From Asterias amurensis (Eukaryota; Echinodermata; Asteroidea; Forcipulatida; Asteriidae): 64,000 bases of DNA. The position numbers were made by a program, and so were the translations under genes. The notes below the pieces were generated by a model. That model was not told the origin of the DNA, did not search any database, and saw only the letters and a program-made list of their open reading frames with translations. The stretch lies in contig NC_092666.1 in NCBI RefSeq assembly GCF_032118995.1, positions 10,552,501-10,616,500 on the forward strand, read 5' to 3'. This document shows positions 37,901 through 45,090 of this stretch, one piece after another. How positions within the stretch are numbered: position 1 is the stretch's first letter; the number at the start of each line of letters is the position of its first letter.

Positions 37901-40900
37901 AGGTTTTATGCAAATAATTATTTTGAGTAATAACCAATAGTGTCGACTGCCTTTTAAAAGCATAGTATGTTGTGACCTAAAAATTGTGAGAAGTTGAAGC
38001 TATAACAAAGCTTCAACTATAGCTTCAACTTCTCACAATTTCAACTTCTCACAATTATTTAGTGAGGAGCCATTAACGATGTGGATGCTCAAACAGTATT
38101 TTTATGTATAAAGCATGCCAGTATTAACACCCTATTTCCACGTATTTTGTAGGCCTATATAGATTCTTTATTGAAAATGTGTGTACACGTGCCCTTGAAC
38201 TTTGCAAGAATATGTGGAGTCTCTTCACAAATTGATTGTTACGCACAATGGTCCATTGAGCATATAAATGGCATTAACAATTACACATGCATGACATGTT
38301 GTACACAGGGCATTTTTAAAATACTAAAATAAAAATAGAGTGTGACTGTACAAAAACACAAATTTCTAGGATTAGCCATGTCAAGTTTTGTGCTAGGTTT
38401 CGGGATAGATCCCACTGAAGTAATAGGCCCTACAATTGTGTTGTTTTTATGAAGTGGGAAATGTGTCTAAAAGCATTTACAACAAAAATGCAAATTTAGT
38501 AAACTTGTGTATTTTGATGTCTGCAATCTGTCAATGCTGTTGTACATTTGCTGAATTGCTAAAAAGCAAGTCGTTTTACAAAGTGAAAAATGTGTCCAAT
38601 AAAGCTTTGAAAAATTGAAAATTCTGCAAATTTTTTGTTTTTGATCTGTCACTTTTTATGCTGTTTTACAAATTACACACAATTTCACAACATAAAAAAC
38701 AATTACATTTTAATAAAAAGGCAAACAAAATATTTAAAAAAAACAAAAACAAAAACTGAGGAATTAAAGCACTATAAAAACTGCTTACAATGTATGCTTT
38801 TGAAGCATGCAATGAAGGGGACAAGCCAATAAAGTAATACCTGGGACTACACTACAGGTAAAGAAACCAAAAGGCCAAAATAATTGTTAGAATAAAAACT
38901 TATTTGGTAACGAGCAATGGACAGCTGTTTACATGTATAATAAAACATTGTGAGAAACAGCTCCATCTAAAAGTCACCTGGTGGAAGTGGTATTTTTTCA
39001 AAATAAAGCTTTTGTCACTAATAATAGGGTGTTTTGATGAGTGGAATGTGAATAAACAGTTAACTAAGGTTTTAAAAAATCAGTTCTTATGTTATTTACA
39101 AATTTAAGAGTAGACCTCGACCCGAGAGGGCGCTGTTCGTGACGTCAATCGAGGCAGACTTTGCCTGTAATGCGTAGAGTAAACACAATTGCAAAGTACA
39201 TGTATCGACCAAGTCGTGAGTTTGTACGTTTAAAAAATAAATGCCGACCAGGTGTTTTGCTGCTGAATGCAAAAAAACACTTTTTGAAATGTACCAACTC
39301 ACGACTTGGACGTACATGTACTTTGCACATGTGTTTACTATACGCATTGCAGGCAAAGTCTGCCTCGTTTGACGTCACAAAAGGGGTAGGCGGAGTCAGC
39401 CCCCAAACAACTATTTTTTAAACATATAAATCGTGATAAACAATTACTAAAAAAATTGTTTTATTGTTCGTAAGCATATACTCTGTTTGAAAGAAAAAAA
39501 ATTATATTTCCAGGTGACTTTAAGTTAAGTATTTTTTGAAAAAGAAGTAATTTTCAACTAAAATATTTGAATTTGATTTTGAGACCTCAGAATTAGATTT
39601 TGCGGGGAGGTCCTGCAATCAAGCATCTGAAAGCTCACAACTTTGTGTGACAAGGGTGTTTTTTCTTCCATTAACTCACAACTTTGACGACCAATTGAGT
39701 TCAAATTTTCACAGGGTTGTTATTTTGTGCATTAATGTTGAGATACACCAAGTGAGAAGACTGGTCAAAGGTGCCCAGTGTCCTTACATGTGTGTATTAA
39801 GACACACAGACACCCCTCTGGCTATTACATCAATGGATGACATACATGTAGTGACTGACACATTATACATATGTCTTCAAGTGACAGGATGCAGTGAAAT
39901 TCAATTCATCAGTGAAAAACAGGACTTGTGTTACCATGGTTACAATACTCAATGTAGTTAAACCATGGTTGTCCTTCCAAGAGTTGCCAGCTGCTTCAAC
40001 TAAAGTGACCAACATCCTTGAGTACAGGGTTCAAGTGCAGGTCACAATCAATGAATAGCAAAGCACTCCAAGGCCTAACATTCTGTTCCCAAGCATTTCA
40101 AATTACTGTTTGTTGTTATAAATTTTATTCAAAAAGGCTTAGTAATTTTTAAAATAAAAAAACCTTGGCAAAAACTACAAAATTGATACTATCCTTACAG
40201 GTGTCATTGTTAATACTCAAACAAAAACTCAAAACTGACAATGAAAACACTGCTGCTGAGTTTTAAAGGGTGATGTACTTTTTCCTAACACAAAACACAA
40301 TGTCCACATAGATTAGATACATTAAACAGTTTGAAGATTATGAGCTTCACTTGAAATGTTACTTACTGAAGTAATGTAGTTTTTTAGAAATGAGTAAACA
40401 AATAATTTTTGTCTCAGTTTTAGCATGTTAAACCGTATTAACCAGTTATGCTATATATGGTATAATACAATCTGGTTAGGCCTAATGGGATTTTACATGC
40501 TAAATGTAAAATATTTTTTGTCTAACTTGAGACGAAAAGCATTTTGTGACTTGTTTTACCCATTTCTCAAAAACTACAGAACCTCAGATGGTAATATTTG
40601 AAGGGACGCTTTCCTCTATCATTATCTTCAAACCCTGTAAGTTTAATGTAAATCTGTGGAAAAATTAAAAAGTACCCAACTCCTTTAATAAGGGAATAAA
40701 AGGGTAGCAACGAGTTCTCCAACGGCCGTTTAAAGCCGGCAGGGTCGGCAGCCGTGTGATAAAGGCCCGAGCCTGGCGCCATACGGAAACTTTTCCACTT
40801 GCGATAACGTGACCCTTCCCTTCGCCGCCAGGAGGGTTACGTTATCACACTAGGCTATAGTAGCTGTAAGTAGGGAAAGAAGTACTCCTAGATCTATAAG

Positions 40901-41950
40901 GTTTGTTCCACTATCATTCCCCGTAACGCCACGGGAGGCCTAGGACCTATACTGTCATAGCCTTTAGTCAAGGCGCACGCGGCACACCGGATGGCATGCA
41001 CAGCCCCAAAAATGTAACGCATGAAAAAAGACTATCACCGCGAGCCTTTAGCCTTTACCAACTCGTTTTGGGGGCCTTAAATGTTTTTCTTTACATTTGC
41101 CATTGATTTTGGTGGGAGAAAATGTAGCGTCATGCAAGTAATTGTGGAGCCTTCTTATTGGCCAGCAACTCACCACGCTAATGCATTATGCATTACATTT
41201 TCTCCCACTAAAATCGTTGGCAAATGTAAAGAAAAACATAAGGCCCCAAACGAGTTGGTAAAGGCGCTTCGCGGCTTCGCTGCTCACGGTGATAGTCTTT
41301 ACATTTTTGGGGTTGTGCGTGCCATCCGGTGTGCCGCGTGCGCCTTGACTATAGAGTAAAAACTAAAGGCTCTGTCACTGAACCGTCCTACAAACTCAAG
41401 CCAACAGTCAACATGAAAACATACTGGATAGTTCTCAGATACATTGTACAAAATCAATCATGTAGTGTAGCCCAGGTTGGACTCCTCCGTTGCTAGTTTT
41501 GCAGGCAACGCAGTGCAGTGGCACTGACTGACGTCCTACCAGGGCTACATGTAATGCAGACATGCAATGCTAAATAAGTGAGAGTAGTCAGTAAACTCAT
41601 GAAAGTTGAGGCAACATATTATTATTAAATAGTATTAGCCCCCCCCCCCCCCCCCTATTAAGTTACTGTATATGATTATGAATATGATAAGTGTGGGCCC
41701 CATCGCATCGGGACCCCACCTCCCACCCCCATCAAATTAAAATCAAAGTAATTAAATTGACCAGGTTGTGTATTTCCTGTTAGGACGAACAGGGATCAAA
41801 ATAGGTGTTCAGTTACAGAACAAAAAATACTTACACCCTGTGTTTCGGAAATCCCATGCTCATCAAAATATCCATAGCGCTGGCTGCTGATTTTAAACTA
41901 GCCTGCCGAATGGTACGCCGATGGTTGATAATTCCCGCTGCACTCGCCAT
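20280..41950 (-). CDS. UBASH3: UBASH3 (Sts/TULA) family protein, 13 exons, 657 aa
   Basis: Complete spliced gene, joined by GT/AG sites with consistent phase: 41835-41950, 35022-35075, 33261-33447, 32005-32203, 31228-31397, 29646-29854, 28375-28546, 27348-27513, 26203-26325, 25164-25256, 24180-24425, 21798-21904, 20280-20411 (1974 nt). Domains: UBA about residues 25-60; two-histidine phosphoesterase with HVTL (111) and HMTL (197); SH3 about 243-305; proline-containing linker 312-370; C-terminal histidine phosphatase with RHAER (403-407), Arg486 in SSPALRC, Glu514 in LFEW and His586. Vertebrate homologues are close to 650-660 residues with the same order; they bind ubiquitin and Cbl and dephosphorylate tyrosine kinases. 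The single gene resembles both vertebrate paralogues and insect Sts, so A/B cannot be assigned. Oddity: RHAE replaces the usual RHGE. Product is probably cytosolic. Confidence 0.95.
20510..20792 (-). mobile_element. tRNA-headed SINE (type 1), in UBASH3 intron 12
   Basis: Read on the minus strand it starts at the right end with the tRNA-like 'gtcatggccgagtggttgag' and then the type 1 body (compare 30863-31197), with the 'gaatttcacaataaccgtct' tail at the left. Minus orientation, diverged. Confidence 0.65.
21033..21201. mobile_element. MITE family B, diverged
   Basis: Blocks 'gttgcttaagcacaaataat' and 'gcagctctatgaaattggg' define the ends. Confidence 0.6.
21205..21504. mobile_element. 300-bp MITE with CATAGAG inverted repeats
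   Basis: Ends are CATAGAGTTATATATAAGA and its inverse, each continuing into 'agagggcgcactgg'/'ccagtgcgccctct', giving TIRs of about 37 bp. The interior contains two 'caacttacaaaatggcc' direct repeats. It sits between two family B copies. Confidence 0.75.
21508..21786. mobile_element. MITE family B abutting an exon 12 donor
   Basis: Starts 'cagggccaagtttcacagag' and ends 'gcttcatgaaactataggcc'. On the minus strand it begins at intron position 12, directly after the donor GTAAGACCAGA. Confidence 0.7.
21798..21904 (-). CDS. UBASH3: UBASH3 exon 12 (second catalytic histidine)
   Basis: 107 nt encoding DILIVGHASSLDGCTRYLQG. His586 corresponds to the second catalytic histidine of the phosphatase fold. 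Acceptor CTCCAG, donor GTAAGA, with a MITE beginning at intron base 12. Confidence 0.92.
21956..21993 (+). mobile_element. MITE family A 5' fragment
   Basis: TTAA plus 'agggacaggacatgttaggt' and 'aaatgtcaaagacca', then cut off by the 3' tail of a LINE. Confidence 0.55.
21994..23200 (-). mobile_element. CR1/L2-type LINE, 5'-truncated
   Basis: Minus-strand element whose 3' end is an ATT-rich tail (about 21994-22012) after 'ggcgctttataaatatc'. It encodes the C-terminal part of a reverse transcriptase. The endonuclease and the N-terminal RT are absent, which is typical of incomplete target-primed reverse transcription. It lies in UBASH3 intron 11. Confidence 0.85.
22222..23100 (-). pseudogene. 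LINE reverse transcriptase fragment, 292 codons
   Basis: Contains the RT catalytic box as YADDTQLY, then NKLQLNNSKTE and the CR1/L2-style C-terminal region LNRLQRLQNAAA, LHWLPVSQRI and a closing SLWNKLPSHLK. The frame stays open upstream to about 23190 (including GASLFTFYTAPISDI just before the YADD box), so the listed Met is not a true start. No stop interrupts the fragment, which suggests a fairly recent insertion. Product would not be functional alone. Confidence 0.88.
23263..23514 (+). mobile_element. MITE family A, 3'-truncated
   Basis: TTAA at 23259-23262 and intact 5' half. The sequence breaks off after 'cagagggagccgttttaaaa'. Confidence 0.75.
23540..23757 (-). mobile_element. tRNA-headed SINE (type 3 body)
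   Basis: Head at the right end: minus-strand 'gtcgtggccgagcggttaag'. The body ('gatgggacgtaaagccg', 'cactgggcgaacccc') differs from the type 1 SINE. A short piece of the same body recurs at 23209-23258. Confidence 0.65.
23872..24119. mobile_element. MITE family B, well preserved
   Basis: From AGGGCCCAATTTCATAGAGG to 'ctctatgaaattgggtcct', with both 'aacagggttacc' arms. It ends 60 bp from UBASH3 exon 11. Confidence 0.8.
24180..24425 (-). CDS. UBASH3: UBASH3 exon 11
   Basis: 246 nt. It encodes IDTSLFEWLAWCKGILPKWL, the segment aligned with the family 'EPG-FEW' block, followed by the variable helical part. Acceptor TTACCAG, donor GTAGGT. A family B MITE ends 60 bp from the donor. Confidence 0.92.
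24478..24789. mobile_element. MITE family C
   Basis: AGGAACATGTTGCC to GGCAACGTGTTCCT between TTAA sites at 24474-24477 and 24790-24793. It is shorter than 14079-14447: the 'gatcggac' block is missing from the left arm. Confidence 0.85.
25164..25256 (-). CDS. UBASH3: UBASH3 exon 10 (phosphatase arginine)
   Basis: 93 nt encoding THVYSSPALRCVQTAQAI. The Arg in SPALRC is a phosphate-pocket residue of the family. Acceptor TTTCAG, donor GTAAGA. Confidence 0.93.
25515..25875 (-). mobile_element. MITE family A
   Basis: Complete copy with TTAA at 25511-25514 and 25876-25879 and the internal inverted 'gagacctc' pair. It is in UBASH3 intron 9. Confidence 0.88.
26203..26325 (-). CDS. UBASH3: UBASH3 exon 9
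   Basis: 123 nt encoding NYLKKNINMPKKVP and DSPITEVGQFQATLTG, matching the insect Sts arrangement here ('N-MP' and 'DSPLT-VG'). Donor GTAAGT. Confidence 0.92.
26627..26980 (+). mobile_element. MITE family A
   Basis: TTAA at 26623-26626 and 26981-26984. The internal palindrome is deleted down to one arm ('gatttcgagactcaaattcg'). Confidence 0.85.
27348..27513 (-). CDS. UBASH3: UBASH3 exon 8 (phosphatase catalytic histidine)
   Basis: 166 nt. It encodes RRLFVIRHAERVDITFGQQW. The nucleophile is His404; the residue after it is Ala where the family normally has Gly. Acceptor GTCGTAG, donor GTAAGT. Confidence 0.93.
27584..27650 (-). mobile_element. LINE/SINE 3' tail remnant
   Basis: Contains 'ttaataattataataataaagacatttgtaaagtgcc', the inverted form of the 'gcgctttataaat...ATT' tail of the LINE at 21994. 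Confidence 0.4.
27902..28080 (+). repeat. Repeat family F
   Basis: Holds 'caatcagagcatactgatcg', 'accggttcttttaagaacca', 'ccacaaacctctcctaac' and 'gcaaaggttcaaatcctac', in the same order as 3783-3925. Confidence 0.6.
28375..28546 (-). CDS. UBASH3: UBASH3 exon 7 (linker)
   Basis: 172 nt encoding a variable linker with a PSPPAPPG stretch, a possible SH3 ligand, and an acidic-polar end (QSQEEESKYAN). Acceptor CACCAG, donor GTGAGT. Confidence 0.85.
28905..28982 (+). mobile_element. Retroposon tail ('gcgctatataagac')
   Basis: 'ttgaagcgccttgagcgac', 'gagcgctatataagacgcc' and an ATT-like end match the 3' module shared by the SINE at 30863-31197 and the LINE at 21994. Confidence 0.5.
29326..29609. 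mobile_element. MITE family B, 'AGCGCTGCTTA' subtype
   Basis: AGGGCCCAATTTCATAGCGC to 'cagcgctatgaaattggcccc'. The interior contains several 'ggtaagca' blocks and differs from the typical family B centre. Confidence 0.65.
29646..29854 (-). CDS. UBASH3: UBASH3 exon 6 (SH3 domain)
   Basis: 209 nt. It contains the SH3 hallmarks: an ALYDY-like start (RVLYSHTP), acidic DELELIPDD, GWYKG, and the closing MFPGNYTE. Confidence 0.93.
29899..30480 (-). mobile_element. Type 1 SINE split by a family A MITE
   Basis: The tail part 'taataataataactagttc' to about 30026 and the body part from about 30366 ('ggagtatacagcctggac', 'aatatcaacctctaccctcg') flank the MITE at 30031-30361. The SINE is therefore older than the MITE. 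Confidence 0.6.
30031..30361 (-). mobile_element. MITE family A nested in a SINE
   Basis: TTAA at 30027-30030 and 30362-30365, with the typical internal palindrome. Confidence 0.85.
30495..30655 (-). mobile_element. tRNA-headed SINE (type 2)
   Basis: On the minus strand it has the box-B-like 'gggtttgaatcccacccgag', then 'atgcctgtgattgttttcac' and 'ggaaagtactgg'. Relatives lie at 50285-50450 (plus) and 62590-62740 (minus). Confidence 0.65.
30863..31197 (+). mobile_element. Complete tRNA-headed SINE (type 1)
   Basis: The head, 30866-30950, is leucine-tRNA-like: 'gtggccgagcggttaagag', a long variable-arm hairpin 'ctctgctga'/'ttcagcagag', and 'gggttcgaatctc'. The anticodon stem no longer pairs, so it is not a working tRNA. 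A unique body follows, and the 3' end 'gaagcgctttgagac', 'aaagcgctatataaac', (ATT)n resembles the LINE tail at 21994-22080. This suggests it is mobilised by that CR1/L2-type LINE. Confidence 0.8.
31228..31397 (-). CDS. UBASH3: UBASH3 exon 5 (phosphoesterase, second H-x-T)
   Basis: 170 nt encoding VKVDPHKKQLHMTLAYQF and the end of the 2H domain. Acceptor TTTCAG, donor GTAAGA. Confidence 0.92.
31924..31952. repeat. Poly-T tract in UBASH3 intron 4
   Basis: Run of about 29 T after 'ctcttaac'. On the gene's strand it is poly-A shortly after the exon 4 donor. Confidence 0.85.
32005..32203 (-). CDS. UBASH3: UBASH3 exon 4 (phosphoesterase middle)
   Basis: 199 nt starting CVDSNVEML and including YSSANFIGLFVEE, a segment strongly conserved with vertebrate Sts-1. 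Acceptor CCCAG after a T-rich tract; donor GTAGGT. Confidence 0.92.
32260..32504. mobile_element. MITE family B, best preserved
   Basis: GGGCCCAATTCCATAGAGCT to 'gctctattaaattgggccc', with both long arms ('ccttgataaaaacaggatta') complementary. It is in intron 3, 56 bp past exon 4. Confidence 0.85.
32800..33115. repeat. Degenerate inverted repeat around 'gtagttg'
   Basis: 'actacactagttgtgaat' and 'tagttgcgactacaacacta' face each other, with internal 'gtgtcactga' and 'cgacacaattgg' pieces. It looks like an old palindromic element in intron 3. Confidence 0.35.
33261..33447 (-). CDS. UBASH3: UBASH3 exon 3 (phosphoesterase, first H-x-T)
   Basis: 187 nt encoding residues 57-119, starting LLDHVDDPMLDEPSPREYV and ending with HVTLCSFFP. 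Acceptor TTCCAG, donor GTAAGT. Confidence 0.92.
33483..34022 (-). mobile_element. MITE family A (GGCACTGG subtype) with nested insertion
   Basis: Minus-orientation copy with 'gacttcaggcctgaagcc' at its centre. Interrupted at 33840-34004; the remaining terminus 'ccaaaggtgtctgggg' follows. Confidence 0.7.
33840..34004. mobile_element. Nested 165-bp MITE, GACCCTTCCCAT ends
   Basis: TIR 'gacccttcccatgaaatatg' against 'caaatttgatgggaagggtc'. It splits the family A end 'ttgacaat|accaaagg'. The target duplication could not be settled. Confidence 0.7.
34025..34062 (+). repeat. Family D fragment
   Basis: 'gtcgattttacaaaagagtt' followed by 'aggactagtcctaac' matches one end of the hairpins at 14461 and 51999. 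Confidence 0.55.
34587..34899 (+). mobile_element. MITE family A
   Basis: TTAA at 34583-34586 and 34900-34903. A short internal deletion removes the region after 'aaaataacaa'. Confidence 0.85.
35022..35075 (-). CDS. UBASH3: UBASH3 exon 2 (second half of UBA)
   Basis: 54 nt encoding EKALAATGHQDIQLASDW after the phase-2 junction. Acceptor CTACAG and donor GTAAGT. Confidence 0.9.
35225..35370 (-). repeat. Repeat family F, inverted copy
   Basis: Minus-strand order: 'accaccggttcttttcagaa', 'ccacaaacctctcttag', 'catgcaaagtttcaaatcct'. Same layout as 27902-28080. Confidence 0.55.
37076..37573. mobile_element. 498-bp TTAA element with AGGGACACACC ends (family H)
   Basis: Ends AGGGACACACC and GGTGTGTCCCT directly inside TTAA sites at 37072-37075 and 37574-37577. 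The interior is AT-rich without a frame. It is a third sequence-unrelated family using TTAA, and it shares its right TTAA with the family A copy that follows. Confidence 0.75.
37578..37953 (+). mobile_element. MITE family A, abutting family H
   Basis: TTAA at 37574-37577 and 37954-37957. The first bases are altered (AGCATGGCAGTAATAATTGG); the internal palindrome is intact. Confidence 0.8.
37985..38060. repeat. Hairpin 'gagaagttgaagctata'
   Basis: 'gtgagaagttgaagctata' is followed by 'tatagcttcaacttctcac', giving a stem near 20 bp with a short loop, then 'tttcaacttctcacaatt' once more as a direct repeat. Confidence 0.8.
38877..39786 (-). mobile_element. MITE family A interrupted by a 550-bp hairpin element
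   Basis: Left part 38877-38970 ('aaacattgtgagaaacagct') and right part 39521-39786 ('ttttgagacctcagaatt', 'gttgagatacaccaagtgag') belong to one minus-orientation copy. Confidence 0.7.
38971..39520. mobile_element. Nested 550-bp element with AAGTCACCTGG ends
   Basis: Short terminal repeats AAGTCACCTGG/CCAGGTGACTT. Inside are two ~78-nt arms (about 39149-39228 and 39290-39369) that are nearly complementary ('gaggcagactttgcctg' and 'caggcaaagtctgcctc'). A TAA triplet follows both ends and may be the target duplication. Confidence 0.75.
40957..41371. mobile_element. 415-bp palindromic element, GC-rich ends
   Basis: Left arm 'agcctttagtcaaggcgcac', 'gccccaaaaatgtaacgc', 'accaactcgttttgggg' mirrored in the right arm. 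Arms are about 170 nt each. A shorter element with the same 'cctttagtcaaggcgc' end lies at 61910-62073. Confidence 0.8.
41640..41656 (+). repeat. Poly-C tract
   Basis: About 16 C in UBASH3 intron 1, close to the exon 1 donor. Confidence 0.85.
41835..41950 (-). CDS. UBASH3: UBASH3 exon 1 (start codon, first half of UBA)
   Basis: ATG at 41950-41948 opens MASAAGIINH. The exon ends in the UBA loop ('MGFPKHR') before donor GTAAGT. 116 nt, so the next exon joins in phase 2. Confidence 0.9.
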
Positions 41951-43072
41951 CTCGCATGTCTTCAAAGTATACTAATTTATACGACTAGACAATCCGGTGA
42001 AATATACACAGGAAATTATCACCTACTCTAACGACGTTACGCCCTGAAATTATAACATCAAAACCAATCAACCACACTATGGTTTGACTGTCATTACTGT
42101 AAACATAGACCCACGGGTTCATCCGGACGAACCAGGAAGTAAAATGCTTTACAGACGGGGACGCTCCGATCAAATGGAGCTATTTGATTGGTTAGATGGA
42201 AGTGACCTGCCGCAGGGCTAAGATCTCTTGGGAAAAGGGAGCTTTTTGATGGTCTTGTCGTCCTCTTTAAATGGGGGTTTTATTACGTGATTTGGAGGGA
42301 AGTAAACTACATGCACAATAAATTAGTCAGTAGCATGGAAAGGAAATAAAAATTGTCTGGCGCTGGCGCCATCCTCCATAAAGTAGTCACTTTGGTTGCG
42401 CTCTGTGTGGTTTGTGGCCCAGTAAAGTACGCCCTCTTGCGCTACTTACACTGCATTATACTGAACATCGCCGTTGTGTTTGATATGAGACGACTTCATA
42501 TGATGGTATTTCCTTCCTCCATGCTAAGTTATACTTTTATGAAGACTACACGGGTGGCAATTCTAGCAATGCGACCTTAGACATGAAAGGGTAAAATAAA
42601 ACCGCAACTTTCCATCATCAAAATATTAACTCTTTTTTTTTCGAGGCCCGGTCGTCAGTGTATCTCATCTGTAATAATTACTCTTCTGCCTTTCTTATAG
42701 CAATATAGTAACAGTTAGTTTTTATAGTGTAGTGATTTAATAAGGCGAAGGGCGCCCCAAACTACCTCACATTACTAAAACATGAGCTCCCCTGAGGATG
42801 CACTATACTCGGCTCATGACCATCCCATGGCTGTTTACTACTAACAATCACAAGAACCATCTCTGCCGGCGCACAGCAGGTAGTTTGTCCGCCGGGATTC
42901 AAACCTATACACTCTGCTCATCAAACACCAAACACCATTATGTCGCCAACATCAGTCTCTGACACTCACTGAATATCAATAAAAACACAGGGTTACTCGC
43001 AGTATTGTACAGGCAATGCATTCTTTTGGGTGGTGGGGGGGGGGGGGTCTACCGTGGCTGTGCGTTTTTGAG

Positions 43073-43232
43073 CATGAATATTTTGCGCAATTTGACAATA
43101 GTACAGGAGTAGTGTGCGCTATATGCCGATAGATATGGAATAGTTTGCGCAATATTTAGAGATCGTGCATGAATTATCTGCGCAATTTGAAAACAGTGCA
43201 GGAATGGTTTGCGCAATTAGACGATACTAGCG
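43073..43232 (+). repeat. Degenerate duplication with 'tgcgcaat' motifs
   Basis: 'gcatgaatattttgcgcaat' and 'gcatgaattatctgcgcaat' begin two ~75-100 bp units, each continuing 'acagtrcagga' and 'gtttgcgc'. Four or more TTGCGCAA-like sites result, in the shared upstream region of the two genes. Confidence 0.5.
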
Positions 43233-43329
43233 CAAGATTGGTACAGCATGCGCGGCATCGTAGTCTGCAACGTACATGAAAATTTACTGTACAGTGTACA
43301 TAGCAAGGACATGTATCTATATGTAGACT

Positions 43330-43435
43330 TGTGTGAAAAAAAAATCAACATTTTATTCGTACACTTTTAGGGGGGAGGGGGGGGGGTCTTGAAAAAGTGT
43401 ACTCTTTGTACACTTGTGAAAATGTTGATAATTGT
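43330..43435. repeat. Inverted repeat around a G-rich run
   Basis: 'aatcaacattttattcgtac' and 'gtacacttgtgaaaatgttg' face each other across 'aggggggaggggggggggt'. The G run could form a quadruplex. Confidence 0.55.
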
Positions 43436-43528
43436 GAACGGCCCCTTAGCCTTATGATGTTATGCGATCTCTAAAAAAAATACTATTAGTAACTAAACCA
43501 AATAATTGTATACAATTATAAAGTATGT

Positions 43529-43570
43529 TTTTTTTTTTTTTTTTTTTTTTGAGGGGGGGAAGGGGGGGGG
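43529..43570 (+). repeat. Poly-T followed by poly-G
   Basis: About 22 T, then 'gagggggggaagggggggg'. Low complexity. Confidence 0.85.
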
Positions 43571-45005
43571 GTTTACTGGGGGTAATCATTCCATTTACGC
43601 AGTCTATCAATCAATATAGCGCGCCTACTTTCACTAGAAACCAATTGGGTGCGCCACATTTTCGTTTTTGTGAACTCATAAAATTCACATGATACCTTGA
43701 GGTGCTTGGAAACTGGGTCATAGAACATGGGGACTGTTTATCATATGCACCTGTTTGGGGACCCCACCCTTGCAGCCAGTGTGCTGAGTAACAGTTTAAA
43801 GTTTACCCTCCAAAAATGGAGTTGACTTAATTGTGTTTTCGTGGCACACGCCGAACCCCTATGAATAGATTCGTTGTTGAACTTTCGGGAGTGGTTCACT
43901 TTATGCGGCACCAGTGTTGCACAATGCAAGGCTAGGATATCCGCCCTGAAACCTTTTGTTGAAAACCAGTCTCGCTGATTGATTGCTAAAAGATCTGCAC
44001 CGGTGTGACGTCATGAGCTAATCATTTTATTTCAAGCACTTCATGTTTTCTTCATAACATAGCTTCTAAGGTCATTAGAAAACAACATCTTCTTAAAGTT
44101 GCTCAATGTGACTTAAAAAGTGTACAGGTGATTTTAATATCAACCAATGTTTGAGAAAAGAGTAGATTGTTCTACTTTTTAGATTGACGTGTACTACACG
44201 TTCTTATATTACACCCGTTTGTCAACCAAAATATTGTTGTCCGGTTGTGGCGTGTGTTATGACTCGAAGCGAAACTCCAGTTACTGCCATACAACAATAC
44301 ATCGCTGAGCAAGATGCAAAGACGAGAAAGTGTGTGGTGGTAAAAGGCTGTGTTTTTCTTTGTCTCAAAGAAGTTTTATCTGAGTGAAATTCTTCACACA
44401 GTGAGTATTAAAATAGACAACAAATTCCTCAAATCATCACATTTTTACTGTGAATTTTTGTAATTATTTTGTAAGGCAACCATGGCTACCAAATGAATGC
44501 GTAGTAAGCATAATGCGTAGTGGCCTAGTGATTTGTCAGTTTGTCATTTAATTTTATGTGAAACAAAATGGAGGGTGCACATCCATAACAAAGCTACGAC
44601 ACGAGCAGTAACCTGTTGAATTGACTATTTCAAGGCGGGGAATTTTCTTGTTTGTGGATGGTGGTTTTGAAGCACTGATCTCTGGTTTGTTTATAAATTC
44701 TTAAATTGATGATACTGAAATGAAAGTGAAACTCATTCAACAAAAACCTTTAGTTTATATTAGTATTACTATTATTAGTATTTTTTATTATCAATATTAT
44801 TATTGGTGAATCAAATTGATAGGAAAGTCGAACCATGAGCCATTTCTTTGTAATGGACTTCATACGAATGCAAACTAAATTTCTTTTTTGTAGGCCTATT
44901 AATAATAAATAGTATGTGGGTAGAAATTAGCCCTTAGTCTACAAAAAACATATTTTTTACAATCTTTTTTGATCTGAATTTAATTGTTTTTGTTTTTTTC
45001 CTCAG

Positions 45006-45090
45006 ATACAGTGAAAGCAGTACCTTGGCTGTAATGTCTATTACCAACTGATAATCACATTGCAGTGTTCAAGACTTTTAAGCGGGAACA
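45006..45090 (+). promoter_or_regulatory. 5' UTR part of the 45091 gene's coding exon
   Basis: A T-rich tract and CCTCAG at 45000-45005 look like a splice acceptor, implying an upstream untranslated exon. An in-frame TAA at 45079-45081 blocks any longer coding start, so 45091 is the first usable ATG in this exon. Another possible acceptor (TTGCAG) lies at 45059-45064. Confidence 0.5.

Larger units (their letters stand above)
35076..41834 (-). other. UBASH3 intron 1 (6.8 kb)
   Basis: The longest intron of the gene. It carries a family F copy, the TTAA element 37076-37573, family A copies at 37578-37953 and 38877-39786, and the palindrome at 40957-41371. Between 35400 and 37000 it is plain AT-rich sequence without recognisable features. 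Confidence 0.85.
41951..45005. other. Intergenic region between divergent genes
   Basis: Separates the UBASH3 start (minus) and the 45091 gene (plus), so both promoters should lie here. I see no clear TATA box. It contains a degenerate duplication (43073-43232), an inverted pair around a G run (43330-43435), a poly-T/poly-G patch (43529-43570), and possible untranslated exon sequence near 44250-44400. Confidence 0.6.

Noticed and set aside
41081..41359. 92-codon plus-strand frame
   Set aside because: It lies wholly inside the palindrome 40957-41371; the mirrored arms explain the open frame.
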